A stretch of DNA of 54,139 bases from a virus: IMG/VR virus record IMGVR_UViG_3300031669_000039, positions 1 through 54,139 of that record. One strand, 5' to 3'. Positions within the stretch are counted from its first letter, which is position 1; the number at the start of each line of letters is the position of its first letter. The position numbers and the translations under genes are program-made. Shown here piece after piece: positions 24,471 to 30,490 of the stretch. Under the pieces are notes generated by a model, which did no database searches, had not been told where the DNA came from, and saw only the letters and a program-made list of their open reading frames with translations.

Positions 24471-25095
24471 AAATTGGGGTTATGTGAGAGGTACATATGG
24501 TAAAAAGCTTACAGAAACAATTTTACAGGAAAAAATTGAACAATGTGGTACTCATGTAACGAAGTTTCTTGATTTTATCCGGAAAAACTACATGGGAAGG
24601 CGTACAGTTGACTGTGTGTGCTTCATAAAGTCCTATATTTGGTGGGACGATGTTAAGGGAGAGCCAGCATACCAAAAGTATATAAACGGCATTCTTGTGG
24701 ATGTCACTGCAGATAGTATGTTTAATGCCGCAAAGGTAAAAGGTAGGATTGCTACAATACCAGATATTCCTGGGGTTTGTGTCTATAAAACGGGGCATAT
24801 AGGTATATATGCAGGTCATGGACAGGTTATCGAGGCAAAGGGAACCGTTGATGGTGTTGTACAAACTTCCCTGAAAGGTATAGGCTCGAGTAATTGGACG
24901 TTCTGGTTTAAATGTCCATATATCGAATATATTAAAGAAAGTGAACTTATACAGGCAGTAAAGTTTATTTCTGCGAATATTCCCGGAGGGCTAGATATTG
25001 CTGGCTGGACAGGTAGTAATAATACTTGGAAGGCGGAATGGGTAGATACCTTAATAATAAAAATAGCAGATGCTTGGAAAGGAGAAAAAATATGA
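24418..25095 (+). CDS. Endolysin, NlpC/P60-type cysteine peptidase
   Basis: The GTG start follows AAAAAGGAGG. The 225-residue protein has a candidate catalytic Cys in GRRTVDCVCFIKSYIWWDD (~residue 65) and a candidate His in TGHIGIYAGHGQVIEAKG (~residue 125). VQTSLKGIGSSNWTFWFKCPYI completes the NlpC/P60 pattern. Such enzymes cleave peptidoglycan stem peptides at lysis. The last ~55 residues (LDIAGWTGSNNTWKAEWVDTLIIKIADAW) look like a small helical cell-wall-binding tail. The stop overlaps the holin ATG. Confidence 0.8.
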   Translation: MNKTNLGLVKFAKKTLVENWGYVRGTYGKKLTETILQEKIEQCGTHVTKFLDFIRKNYMGRRTVDCVCFIKSYIWWDDVKGEPAYQKYINGILVDVTADSMFNAAKVKGRIATIPDIPGVCVYKTGHIGIYAGHGQVIEAKGTVDGVVQTSLKGIGSSNWTFWFKCPYIEYIKESELIQAVKFISANIPGGLDIAGWTGSNNTWKAEWVDTLIIKIADAWKGEKI

Positions 25096-25436
25096 AAAAT
25101 AGATTGAGTCTTGCTTGGTTGTACGCTGCACTTATTCGTGCAATTAGAACCGTTGCACAGACGGCACTTGGTATGTTTACTGTAGGGGCTGCTATGAACG
25201 AAGTAAACTGGAAGTATGTAATATCTGTTGCTCTCGTAGCGGGTATATATTCGATCCTGACAAGTCTCGCAACGAATCTTCCTGAATTAGGGGCCGATGG
25301 AGTTCTTCAAATCGATACTTCTAATCCAGCAAAAGATATTTATCGTTTAACACTTAATAACGAGCTTGAAAGTTTACGAACGAAAACATCTATTACACTA
25401 TCTGTAAACGCTTCTGCAAAACTTTCGCAAGAATAA
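25092..25436 (+). CDS. Holin (r1t-like)
   Basis: The ATG at 25092 follows GAAAGGAG and overlaps the endolysin stop (ATGA). The 114-residue protein has an N-terminal amphipathic helix (LAWLYAALIRAIRTVAQTALGMFTVGAA) and a second hydrophobic segment (YVISVALVAGIYSILTSLATNLPEL). This layout matches phage r1t-type holins that open the membrane for the endolysin encoded immediately upstream. Confidence 0.75.
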   Translation: MKNRLSLAWLYAALIRAIRTVAQTALGMFTVGAAMNEVNWKYVISVALVAGIYSILTSLATNLPELGADGVLQIDTSNPAKDIYRLTLNNELESLRTKTSITLSVNASAKLSQE

Positions 25437-25483
25437 CTTAGCCTTTAATGAATGAAGAAAAGTTATTTGAAAGGAGAAAGCGT

Positions 25484-25774
25484 ATGAATATATTCACTAA
25501 ACGAAATAAGAAAACTAATCTTGAGATGGAGATAGACTCAATTTTAGAGTATATGTCAACAATAAAACCTGAATCAGATGGATATACCGCAATAGCGAGT
25601 AATTTGGAAATGCTTTACAGGGCGAAGGGGAATGAAAAACTCTACCGTGTAAGTCCAGATACGATTGCTATTGTAGTATGTAGTCTGATAGAAGTGTTGT
25701 TAATGTTGCATTATGAAAAAATTGGAGTAATTACATCAAAAGTGTTAGGACGTATTTTAAGAGGGCGTGTGTAA
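25484..25774 (+). CDS. Small protein with one membrane segment
   Basis: The ATG at 25484 follows GAAAGGAGAAAG, giving 96 residues. A basic N-terminus is followed by a helical acidic part (LEMEIDSILEYMSTIKPESDGY) and a C-terminal hydrophobic segment (TIAIVVCSLIEVLLMLHY). The stop codon lies in the loop of a terminator hairpin. It closes the late block. Function unknown. Confidence 0.5.
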   Translation: MNIFTKRNKKTNLEMEIDSILEYMSTIKPESDGYTAIASNLEMLYRAKGNEKLYRVSPDTIAIVVCSLIEVLLMLHYEKIGVITSKVLGRILRGRV

Positions 25775-25793
25775 CAACACGCTTTCTCTTTTT
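25765..25793 (+). terminator. Terminator closing the late block
   Basis: GCGTGT (25765-25770) pairs with ACACGC (25777-25782) across the loop GTAACA, followed by TTTCTCTTTTT. The stop codon TAA of the preceding gene is in the loop. A phage promoter begins ten bases further on. Confidence 0.75.
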
Positions 25794-25801
25794 ATATTTT
25801 C

Positions 25802-25830
25802 CTCGCAGAAATTACATACTATATAATGAA
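25802..25830 (+). promoter_or_regulatory. Phage promoter motif 1 (feeds a structured RNA)
   Basis: CTCGC, seven bases, ACA, five bases, TATAAT (25822-25827), then GAAAGAG. The distance from TCGC to TATAAT is 15 bases, as in the other copies. It is directly downstream of a terminator and directly upstream of an 86-base foldable RNA. Confidence 0.7.
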
Positions 25831-25914
25831 AGAGATGGTTAGTTGAAAATAGTAGACTAAACGCAGATGAGCATGAGCTATGCGCTCAATAATAGGCATT
25901 CTGTACATCTCTTT
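25829..25914 (+). ncRNA. Structured RNA 1, three-way junction
   Basis: The closing stem AAAGAGATG (25829-25837)/CATCTCTTT (25906-25914) is a perfect 9-bp helix starting two bases after the -10 box. Inside are a hairpin TTAGT/ACTAA (25839-25843 with 25856-25860) and a second arm CAGA/TCTG (25864-25867 with 25900-25903) topped by GCAT/ATGC (25871-25874 with 25880-25883). The 3' side runs into TTTTATATAT. No open frame with a ribosome site lies within it. I do not recognise the family. Confidence 0.6.
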
Positions 25915-25921
25915 TATATAT

Positions 25922-25950
25922 TTCGCTAAACTTACAAAGCATATTTTAAA
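25922..25950 (+). promoter_or_regulatory. Degenerate copy of the phage promoter motif
   Basis: TTCGC, seven bases, ACA, then five bases to TATTTT in place of TATAAT. It lies between structured RNA 1 and the next gene and may be a weak promoter for that gene. Confidence 0.45.
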
Positions 25951-25975
25951 AATTTTTGAAAGGGGGATTATCATT

Positions 25976-26314
25976 ATGAATGATAATACATTTAAATCTA
26001 TTATAAAGGAACAACTGAAACGTTGTACAGATATTCTGACACATAAAACGATGGAGTATGCTACGAACGATAGATTACATAATTTTAAAGTAGCTGCGGC
26101 ATTACAACTTACCACACCAAAGAATGCTCTAGCAGGTATGTTAGCAAAACACACAGTATCTATTTATGACATGTGTAGATCTAATAATACCTATTCAATA
26201 GAGAAGTGGGAGGAAAAGATTACTGATCATATGAATTATCTTATTTTACTTCTGGCTATTATTAAAGAGGCTAAAATCAATGATGAGTCCGCTATTAATA
26301 ATGGTGATTGGTGA
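25976..26314 (+). CDS. DUF1599-like phage protein
   Basis: The ATG at 25976 follows GAAAGGGGG, giving 112 residues. HKTMEYATNDRLHNFKVAAAL, TPKNALAGMLAKHTVSIYDMC and WEEKITDHMNYLILLLAII are the recurring blocks of a protein common in clostridial phages that resembles the DUF1599 (nucleotide-modification-associated) domain. A role in nucleotide metabolism is suggested by that resemblance only. It is the first protein gene of the accessory block. Confidence 0.6.
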   Translation: MNDNTFKSIIKEQLKRCTDILTHKTMEYATNDRLHNFKVAAALQLTTPKNALAGMLAKHTVSIYDMCRSNNTYSIEKWEEKITDHMNYLILLLAIIKEAKINDESAINNGDW

Positions 26315-26338
26315 GATAATTGAAAAAATTTAAAATTA

Positions 26339-26367
26339 ATCGCGAATAAAACATATGCTCTAATAGA
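26339..26367 (+). promoter_or_regulatory. Phage promoter motif 2
   Basis: TCGC (26340-26343), seven bases, ACA, five bases, TCTAAT (26359-26364), then AGAAAT. This TCTAAT subtype leads directly to a gene 30 bases downstream. Confidence 0.7.
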
Positions 26368-26393
26368 AATCATATTTTGAAAGGGGAATCATT

Positions 26394-26588
26394 ATGAAAC
26401 TTACAGATATAATTGTATCGGTAATAATTAAGAGAGGAATTATTTATGAGGCTCGGAATGTAAATGTGGAATTTACAATTCCAAATATAAAGACGGACCA
26501 AATAGATTTAAGTCAGCTTAAAGGAGTAAAGATACAATTCAAAGCAGATCATATGATACTCAAAATTGATAAAGAAGGAGGAGCTTAG
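26394..26588 (+). CDS. Small uncharacterised protein
   Basis: 64 residues, beginning MKLTDIIVSVIIKRGIIYEARNVNVEFTIP, then a hydrophilic beta-like part. A 28-base leader ending in its first codons (ATATTTTGAAAGGGGAATCA and onward) is identical to the one in front of the gene at 35109. The stop lies within a hairpin. It has its own promoter motif. Function unknown. Confidence 0.5.
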   Translation: MKLTDIIVSVIIKRGIIYEARNVNVEFTIPNIKTDQIDLSQLKGVKIQFKADHMILKIDKEGGA

Positions 26589-26607
26589 GCTTCTTTCTTT
26601 ATATTTT
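26577..26607 (+). terminator. Terminator overlapping a stop codon
   Basis: The stem GGAGGAGC (26577-26584) pairs with GCTTCTTT (26589-26596), with G-U pairs at the base, across a TTAG loop that carries the stop codon. TATATTTTT follows. Confidence 0.5.
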
Positions 26608-26628
26608 TAAAAGGAGTTGAATTTATCC

Positions 26629-26820
26629 ATGGAAAAAACGAAATGTGTTAAATGTGGTGTGGAACTTAAATGGGGCGGTTTTGCCTATAATCAAGATACT
26701 TGTTGGGCATGCTTCAAAGATATAGTGCTTCTTATATTGTCTAACTTACAAGGCGAAGAAAGAGAAGCTATAGTTTGGATGATGTCAATAATGGCCGAAC
26801 GTTATGATTGTAAATGGTAA
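26629..26820 (+). CDS. Small zinc-ribbon protein
   Basis: The ATG at 26629 is chosen since the TTG at 26617 abuts the AAAAGGAG site. The 63-residue protein has CVKCG at residues 5-9 and CWAC at about 23-26, which together would bind one zinc ion, followed by a helix (ILSNLQGEEREAIVWMMSIMAE). DNA or protein binding is likely, the target unknown. Confidence 0.5.
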   Translation: MEKTKCVKCGVELKWGGFAYNQDTCWACFKDIVLLILSNLQGEEREAIVWMMSIMAERYDCKW

Positions 26821-26849
26821 GTCGCGGCGTTTACAAGGCCTCTAATGAA
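26821..26849 (+). promoter_or_regulatory. Phage promoter motif 3
   Basis: TCGC (26822-26825), seven bases, ACA, five bases, TCTAAT (26841-26846), GAAAC. It starts immediately after the stop codon of the previous gene and leads to the gene at 26874. Confidence 0.65.
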
Positions 26850-26873
26850 ACTATATTTTAAGGAGGAATTATT

Positions 26874-27086
26874 ATGAAATTAAATTCGAAAGAATGTAAG
26901 AAAGCATTGAAAAGATACAGGGGGAAAAATGACATAGAGAAACTAGCAATAAAGATATTATTAGCTAGAAGCGAAGATGTCGTTGATATGCCTGGTATAC
27001 AGGATATGGGTAATAAACGAATTGACGAATTAGCAAACGTAATAGGAAAGATTAGAAGTGATATAGGGATCGAGGGAGAAGTTTAG
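26874..27086 (+). CDS. Small helical protein with HhH-like C-terminus
   Basis: 70 residues: a basic N-terminal half (KLNSKECKKALKRYRGKND) and a C-terminal half MPGIQDMGNKRIDELANVIGKI that has the look of a helix-hairpin-helix or RNA polymerase alpha C-terminal-like helix. That resemblance is weak. The stop codon is within the terminator loop. It has its own promoter. Confidence 0.45.
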   Translation: MKLNSKECKKALKRYRGKNDIEKLAIKILLARSEDVVDMPGIQDMGNKRIDELANVIGKIRSDIGIEGEV

Positions 27087-27100
27087 GCTTCTTTCTTTTT
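27074..27100 (+). terminator. Terminator fused to the next promoter
   Basis: GGGAGAAG (27074-27081) pairs with CTTCTTTC (27088-27095) across TTTAGG, which contains the stop codon. The following TTTTT runs straight into the TCG of the next promoter motif. Confidence 0.6.
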
Positions 27101-27127
27101 CGTAGTAAAATAGAACTTATACTGAAA
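27099..27127 (+). promoter_or_regulatory. Degenerate phage promoter motif 4
   Basis: TTCGT in place of TTCGC, then TATACT at 27118-27123, one base closer than usual, followed by GAAAAT. The ACA element is missing. Position directly after a terminator and 27 bases before a gene supports promoter function. Confidence 0.45.
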
Positions 27128-27153
27128 ATAAAAAATTGAAGGAGGAGTATAAA

Positions 27154-27411
27154 ATGACTATTTTAGAAAAGAGCAACATTATTAGAACAGTGTTTATGGA
27201 TGGTGTAAAAGCACAACTTAGCCAGGAATGGACTTGGGGAGCAACCGCGGTCATTGGATTACATCAAGGTCTTAAATACAAAGGAAATATTAAGACGGGT
27301 ATATCTGGTGGATTAGCGGTTCTGATAGTGCTCGCTGGCATGAACGGTGCTTACAACATTGCATCGCATTGGGATAAAATTAAAAACGTTCTTAAGGAAA
27401 AAGAGGAGTAA
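27154..27411 (+). CDS. Small membrane protein
   Basis: The ATG at 27154 follows GAAGGAGGAG. The 85-residue protein has a soluble N-terminal part (TILEKSNIIRTVFMDGVKAQLSQEW), one or two hydrophobic segments (GATAVIGLHQGL and GISGGLAVLIVLAGMNGAYNI) and a charged C-terminus (KIKNVLKEKEE). Function unknown. It is a single-gene unit with its own promoter and terminator. Confidence 0.5.
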   Translation: MTILEKSNIIRTVFMDGVKAQLSQEWTWGATAVIGLHQGLKYKGNIKTGISGGLAVLIVLAGMNGAYNIASHWDKIKNVLKEKEE

Positions 27412-27427
27412 AATCCTCTTCCTTTTT
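27401..27427 (+). terminator. Terminator fused to the next promoter
   Basis: AAGAGGA (27401-27407) pairs perfectly with TCCTCTT (27414-27420) around GTAAAA, which contains the stop codon. CCTTTTTACTTCGC follows, so T-run and promoter motif are adjacent. Confidence 0.75.
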
Positions 27428-27429
27428 AC

Positions 27430-27458
27430 TTCGCAGTTAAAACAAAGCTTATAATGAA
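27430..27458 (+). promoter_or_regulatory. Phage promoter motif 5
   Basis: TTCGC, seven bases, ACA, five bases, TATAAT (27450-27455), GAAAAT. It leads directly to the gene at 27484. Confidence 0.72.
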
Positions 27459-27483
27459 AATAAAATTTGAAAGGAGAATTATT

Positions 27484-27663
27484 ATGTTCACGACAAGTGA
27501 TAAAGTAGCATTAGGAATCTGTGGGGTTGTAGTCCTCACAGGATTGGTAGTAGTACAAAAAGCATGGAAGGGAATAATAGAAATTCGTGAAAGGAACGTT
27601 TTATTAATGAAAATTACAAAAAGACTTGGAGAGAAGATATTAAAGTCAGAAGAGGCTGAATAA
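27484..27663 (+). CDS. Small membrane protein
   Basis: The ATG at 27484 follows GAAAGGAG. The 59-residue protein has one membrane span near the N-terminus (VALGICGVVVLTGLVVV) and a basic, helical tail (KAWKGIIEIRERNVLLMKITKRLGEKIL). A single-span protein with a cytoplasmic tail is likely. Function unknown. Its stop is within the terminator. Confidence 0.5.
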   Translation: MFTTSDKVALGICGVVVLTGLVVVQKAWKGIIEIRERNVLLMKITKRLGEKILKSEEAE

Positions 27664-27676
27664 GCTTCTCTTTTTT
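27648..27676 (+). terminator. Terminator fused to the next promoter
   Basis: AGAA (27648-27651) and GCT (27655-27657) pair with AGC (27663-27665) and TTCT (27666-27669), with a three-base bulge, followed by CTTTTTT. The promoter motif begins three bases later. Confidence 0.55.
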
Positions 27677-27678
27677 AC

Positions 27679-27707
27679 CTCGCGAGAATTGCATAGGTTA
27701 TAATGAA
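27679..27707 (+). promoter_or_regulatory. Phage promoter motif 6 (feeds a structured RNA)
   Basis: CTCGC, seven bases, GCA in place of ACA, five bases, TATAAT (27699-27704), then GAAGAGG. It is followed by a structured RNA, not by a gene. Confidence 0.72.
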
Positions 27708-27806
27708 GAGGAAACAACGTAGTAATACGAATGTTGGTACCAAAGAGAAGGTCCCCGCGTTGTTTAGTAAGAGGAAGCAGTTGGATACTCGCTGACACCT
27801 CTTTTT
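27707..27806 (+). ncRNA. Structured RNA 2
   Basis: The segment starts three bases after the -10 box. A perfect 8-bp stem AAACAACG (27712-27719)/CGTTGTTT (27758-27765) encloses a 38-base loop. The 3' part holds AGAGG (27770-27774)/CCTCT (27798-27802) followed by TTTTT, a terminator. An identical AGAGG at 27707-27711 could pair with the same CCTCT, closing the whole molecule, so two alternative folds are possible. I see no open frame with a ribosome site. Confidence 0.6.
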
Positions 27807-27810
27807 ATAT

Positions 27811-27839
27811 TTCGCTAAATTTATCAACGTAGCATAATG
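27811..27839 (+). promoter_or_regulatory. Degenerate copy of the phage promoter motif
   Basis: TTCGC followed by AAATTTATCAACG and AGCATAAT. It sits between structured RNA 2 and the GGDEF gene, in the same relative place as the degenerate copy at 25922. Confidence 0.4.
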
Positions 27840-27915
27840 TTTTTGGAGGAGAGGGTTTATGATGAAGACTATAGTTTTTATTAATAATTTTATCTTGAAA
27901 GGAGGAGAGTTTATA

Positions 27916-28464
27916 ATGAAGGTTATAGATTTTATTATGATTTTTATTAAAAAAATGAAAGAAAAAAAAGAAGCTTTAAATATTTCAAGTCTTATGATGG
28001 TATTTGCACACACGACTAAGTCGCGAGAAGAATTATGTTATTTGGCCTTCGTAGACAAATTAACGGATAATTATAACCGGAATATGTTAGAAGAATTTCG
28101 GGAAAAATTTGATACGATGGATATATTTGTTAGTATCGTTGATATAGATAATCTTGAAATGATCAACAGTACAAAAGGCCATCACACAGGTGATAAAACT
28201 GTTAAAAGAGTTGCAAATGACCTCCAAGAATATTCTAATTGGGTATTTAGGCTTAGTGGTGACGAATTTCTTGCTCTTGGTAGTATACCTATTTCTAAAG
28301 ATATTTCCGGAGTATCATATGGCACAGTTTATAAACCATCAAATTTATCTCTCTGTGATGCCATGAGAACTGCTAATTTCTTAATGTGTAAAAGTAAAAA
28401 GAAAAAAATGGAGTTCTTAACGTCTGAGAAAAAGAGGTGGAAAAGTGGAATCTTTAATATTTAA
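27916..28464 (+). CDS. GGDEF-domain protein 1 (SGDEF variant)
   Basis: From ATG 27916 (GAAAGGAGG upstream) the protein has 182 residues. An in-frame ATG at 27859 also has a GGAGG site and would add 19 residues. Residues 41-60 (YLAFVDKLTDNYNRNMLEEF) correspond to the D-x-LTGLxNR start of GGDEF domains. VDIDNLEMINSTKGHHTGD at 75-93 matches the nucleotide and metal site, with the metal-binding Asp76 kept. The signature loop is SGDEF at 114-118. The C-terminus is basic. It is a minimal domain without sensor. Cyclic dinucleotide synthesis or binding is possible; activity cannot be judged from sequence. Confidence 0.8.
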   Translation: MKVIDFIMIFIKKMKEKKEALNISSLMMVFAHTTKSREELCYLAFVDKLTDNYNRNMLEEFREKFDTMDIFVSIVDIDNLEMINSTKGHHTGDKTVKRVANDLQEYSNWVFRLSGDEFLALGSIPISKDISGVSYGTVYKPSNLSLCDAMRTANFLMCKSKKKKMEFLTSEKKRWKSGIFNI

Positions 28465-28478
28465 AAAGGAGAAAGATT

Positions 28479-28694
28479 ATGGATGATGAGCTAATGGTTT
28501 TATGTAAAAAATTCACCAAAGATCATAAAAATTACAATATATCTTCAAACGCTATAGTTAATGCATTAAAACGTGGTGGAGTTAAAACTATAAATGATCT
28601 AAAAAACGCATCCATAGAGCATATTTTAAAGTTTAGGAGTATTGGAGATAAAAAACTGGATATTATTATTAAAATGAAAGGAGAAGTAAAATGA
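28479..28694 (+). CDS. RNA polymerase alpha-CTD-like small protein
   Basis: 71 residues. NAIVNALKRGGVKTINDLKNASIEHILKFRSIGDKKLDIIIKMK has the spacing of the C-terminal domain of bacterial RNA polymerase alpha: L-x-R-x-G-V-x-T, then DL, then a short helix, then SIGDKKLD in place of NIGKKSLE. A stand-alone copy could contact host transcription factors or promoter DNA. The gene overlaps the next by four bases (ATGA). The assignment is by pattern. Confidence 0.55.
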   Translation: MDDELMVLCKKFTKDHKNYNISSNAIVNALKRGGVKTINDLKNASIEHILKFRSIGDKKLDIIIKMKGEVK

Positions 28695-29017
28695 GAACTA
28701 AAAGCAAAAAAGAAATAAGAGACTGTTCAATAGGCGTTCGATTAACTCCATCCCTTAAGAGAATATTAATTGATGACGGTCTTCCCATCTCTAACATTGT
28801 GGAGTCTGGAATTATATACTTTTTAAAATTATCTACCGAAGATAAAGTAAGATTCCTAGCAAATAATACATTTGAAAAAGTAAATCCGAACGACTTCCAG
28901 AGATTAGAAAAAAGTTTTGATGCATATTTAAATAAATATTTAGAAGAACTTCAGTTAGAAAACCTATATGGGTTAACTCTCGATCAAAAAATTGATATTG
29001 TGTCGAAAGGAGAATAA
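28691..29017 (+). CDS. Putative ribbon-helix-helix-like regulator
   Basis: 108 residues. The N-terminal CSIGVRLTPSLKRILIDDGLPISNIVESGIIYFLKL shows a short strand followed by two helices, as in ribbon-helix-helix DNA-binding domains. The rest is acidic and helical. It overlaps the alpha-CTD-like gene and ends two bases before the ligase gene, so all three are probably one operon with GGDEF 1. DNA binding is an inference. Confidence 0.45.
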   Translation: MRTKSKKEIRDCSIGVRLTPSLKRILIDDGLPISNIVESGIIYFLKLSTEDKVRFLANNTFEKVNPNDFQRLEKSFDAYLNKYLEELQLENLYGLTLDQKIDIVSKGE

Positions 29018-29018
29018 A

Positions 29019-30266
29019 ATGATTACTGAAAGTACCAAGGAATCACGTATGGTCGATTTGATAAGTCTTTTAAACGATGCAAATTGTAAATATTATGCTA
29101 GTCATAATGAAGAGTCGACTATAAGTGACGCTCAGTATGATAGATATTTGAGCGAGTTATTACATCTCGAGGAAGAAACGGGCATCTGCTTAGCTGGATC
29201 TCCGACAATAAAAGTTGGATTTGCTGAGTCTAAAGAAGATAAAATTAAACATTATACACCCGCTCTTTCTCTCAAACACACAAAAAGTGTTGATGAGATG
29301 TTATATTTTCTTGGGGAGAAAGAAGGTATTTTGTCTTGGAAGTTGGATGGGGTAGGTATTATTTTAGATTACTCATTAGGTATACTGGTACGAGCAGTTA
29401 GTCGTGGCGATGGACATTATGGTAGAGATATTACTAAAAATGTAATTTTAATGCGACATGTACCTACTACTATACCTATTCTAAGTCACGTTATTATCCG
29501 TGGTGAAGGTTGTCTATCTTTAAAAGAGTTTGACCAAATTAAGAAAACAAAAGAGGGAGAGAAGTATAGTAATCCTCGTAATTTGGCAAGTGGACTTATC
29601 AACGGCACAAAGACGACTAATATTTTACTCAAGCATATGAGTTTTATAGCGCATTCTGTGATGCTACTTGAAGGGTACGAACGAGACCTTACAACTAGGC
29701 ATAAACAATTAGAACATTTAAAAAATCTTGGATTTAAGGTTGTCTTTTATGTAAAAGTTTTAAATTTTGAACTTAAATCTGATATTGGACGGTTTACAAG
29801 AGCCATTGAGCGTTATGAGTTCCCCGTGGATGGACTTGTATTATCGTTAAATGATCTCAAATATGGAGAATCGTTAGGCTCTACAGCAAAATATCCTAAG
29901 CATAGTTTGGCATTTAAATGGCCTGATGAAGCGGCATTAACCACGGTTACAGGAATGAAATGGAGTGTGAGTCAAACAGGGCTTATAACACCGGTAGTTT
30001 TGTTCAGACCTGTAGTGCTTGAAGGAACGGAAGTTAAGCAAGCAAATCTTCATACGTTAAAGATATTTGAGGAGCTTAATATAGGCATCGGTGACACTCT
30101 TAAAATATTTAAAGCGAATAAGATTATTCCAGAAGTTGAGGATAATATGACTCGAAGCGGTACGGAAAAATATCCAAAAAAATGTCCAATATGCGGATAC
30201 GATACGGTTGCGGTGGAAAATAATAAAACACGCAAGTTATATTGTTATCCTTGTGGTGGGAAATAA
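29019..30266 (+). CDS. ligA: NAD-dependent DNA ligase, shortened
   Basis: The ATG at 29019 follows GAAAGGAG, giving 415 residues against about 670 for bacterial LigA. Present are the N-terminal NAD-binding part (YYASHNEESTISDAQYDRYL), the adenylation domain with nucleophile Lys108 in WKLDG, NPRNLASGLI and VDGLVLSLND, the OB-fold (FKWPDEAALTTVTGMKWSVSQTG), and a zinc finger CPICG...CYPCGG. The HhH and BRCT domains are absent; the protein ends at the zinc finger. It probably seals nicks in phage replication. The promoter motif of the next unit begins directly after its stop. Confidence 0.88.
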   Translation: MITESTKESRMVDLISLLNDANCKYYASHNEESTISDAQYDRYLSELLHLEEETGICLAGSPTIKVGFAESKEDKIKHYTPALSLKHTKSVDEMLYFLGEKEGILSWKLDGVGIILDYSLGILVRAVSRGDGHYGRDITKNVILMRHVPTTIPILSHVIIRGEGCLSLKEFDQIKKTKEGEKYSNPRNLASGLINGTKTTNILLKHMSFIAHSVMLLEGYERDLTTRHKQLEHLKNLGFKVVFYVKVLNFELKSDIGRFTRAIERYEFPVDGLVLSLNDLKYGESLGSTAKYPKHSLAFKWPDEAALTTVTGMKWSVSQTGLITPVVLFRPVVLEGTEVKQANLHTLKIFEELNIGIGDTLKIFKANKIIPEVEDNMTRSGTEKYPKKCPICGYDTVAVENNKTRKLYCYPCGGK

Positions 30267-30295
30267 TTCGCAAGAATAACACAGCCTATAATGAA
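30267..30295 (+). promoter_or_regulatory. Phage promoter motif 7 (feeds a hairpin RNA)
   Basis: TTCGC, seven bases, ACA, five bases, TATAAT (30287-30292), GAAGAGG. It begins just after the ligase stop codon and is followed by a hairpin with a long T-run. Confidence 0.75.
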
Positions 30296-30298
30296 GAG

Positions 30299-30330
30299 GT
30301 AATAATTTTTATATTACTTTTATTTTTTTG
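30299..30330 (+). terminator. Attenuator-like hairpin directly after a promoter
   Basis: GTAATA (30299-30304) pairs with TATTAC (30312-30317), followed by TTTTATTTTTTT. It starts seven bases after the -10 box, so most transcripts from this promoter could end after about 35 bases unless the hairpin is overcome. Confidence 0.6.
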
Positions 30331-30403
30331 AAAGAAGTAATCATTATAATATTAAAGGAGGTAGATGATTATGTGAATCTATTAGTAATATTAATATGTT
30401 AAC

Positions 30404-30450
30404 ATGAAGCGGTAGAGCCGAAAAAAAAAGGGTATACACTATCGCTTCAT
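30404..30450 (+). ncRNA. Long hairpin upstream of GGDEF gene 2
   Basis: ATGAAGCGGTAG (30404-30415) pairs with CTATCGCTTCAT (30439-30450) in a 12-bp stem with one G-U pair; the 23-base loop is purine-rich with nine A in a row. It lies in the leader of the GGDEF gene at 30491. It does not match the c-di-GMP riboswitch patterns I know. Whether it is a riboregulator or part of a longer RNA from the promoter at 30267 is open. Confidence 0.5.
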
Positions 30451-30490
30451 AATTTTATCGCTATAAAATTTTTGAAAGGGGATATTCACT

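Noticed and set aside
25803-25827. Ordinary sigma-A promoter with a -35 TTGACA box
   Set aside because: No copy of the family has a TTGACA-like hexamer at 16-18 bases; the conserved TTCGC is too close to the -10 box.
30371-30376. Minimal ATG-TGA or three-codon leader frame after AAAGGAGG at 30355
   Set aside because: Too short to support as a gene; it may be a translational regulatory site but nothing beyond the ribosome site shows this.
30404-30450. c-di-GMP riboswitch in front of GGDEF gene 2
   Set aside because: The hairpin lacks the conserved core and receptor elements of the known c-di-GMP riboswitch classes.
30457-30480. Further full promoter copy at TATCGCTATAAAA
   Set aside because: TCGC is followed at once by TATAAA; the ACA element and the 15-base spacing are missing. 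The TTTCACTAAAATATT at 34050 is rejected for the same reason.
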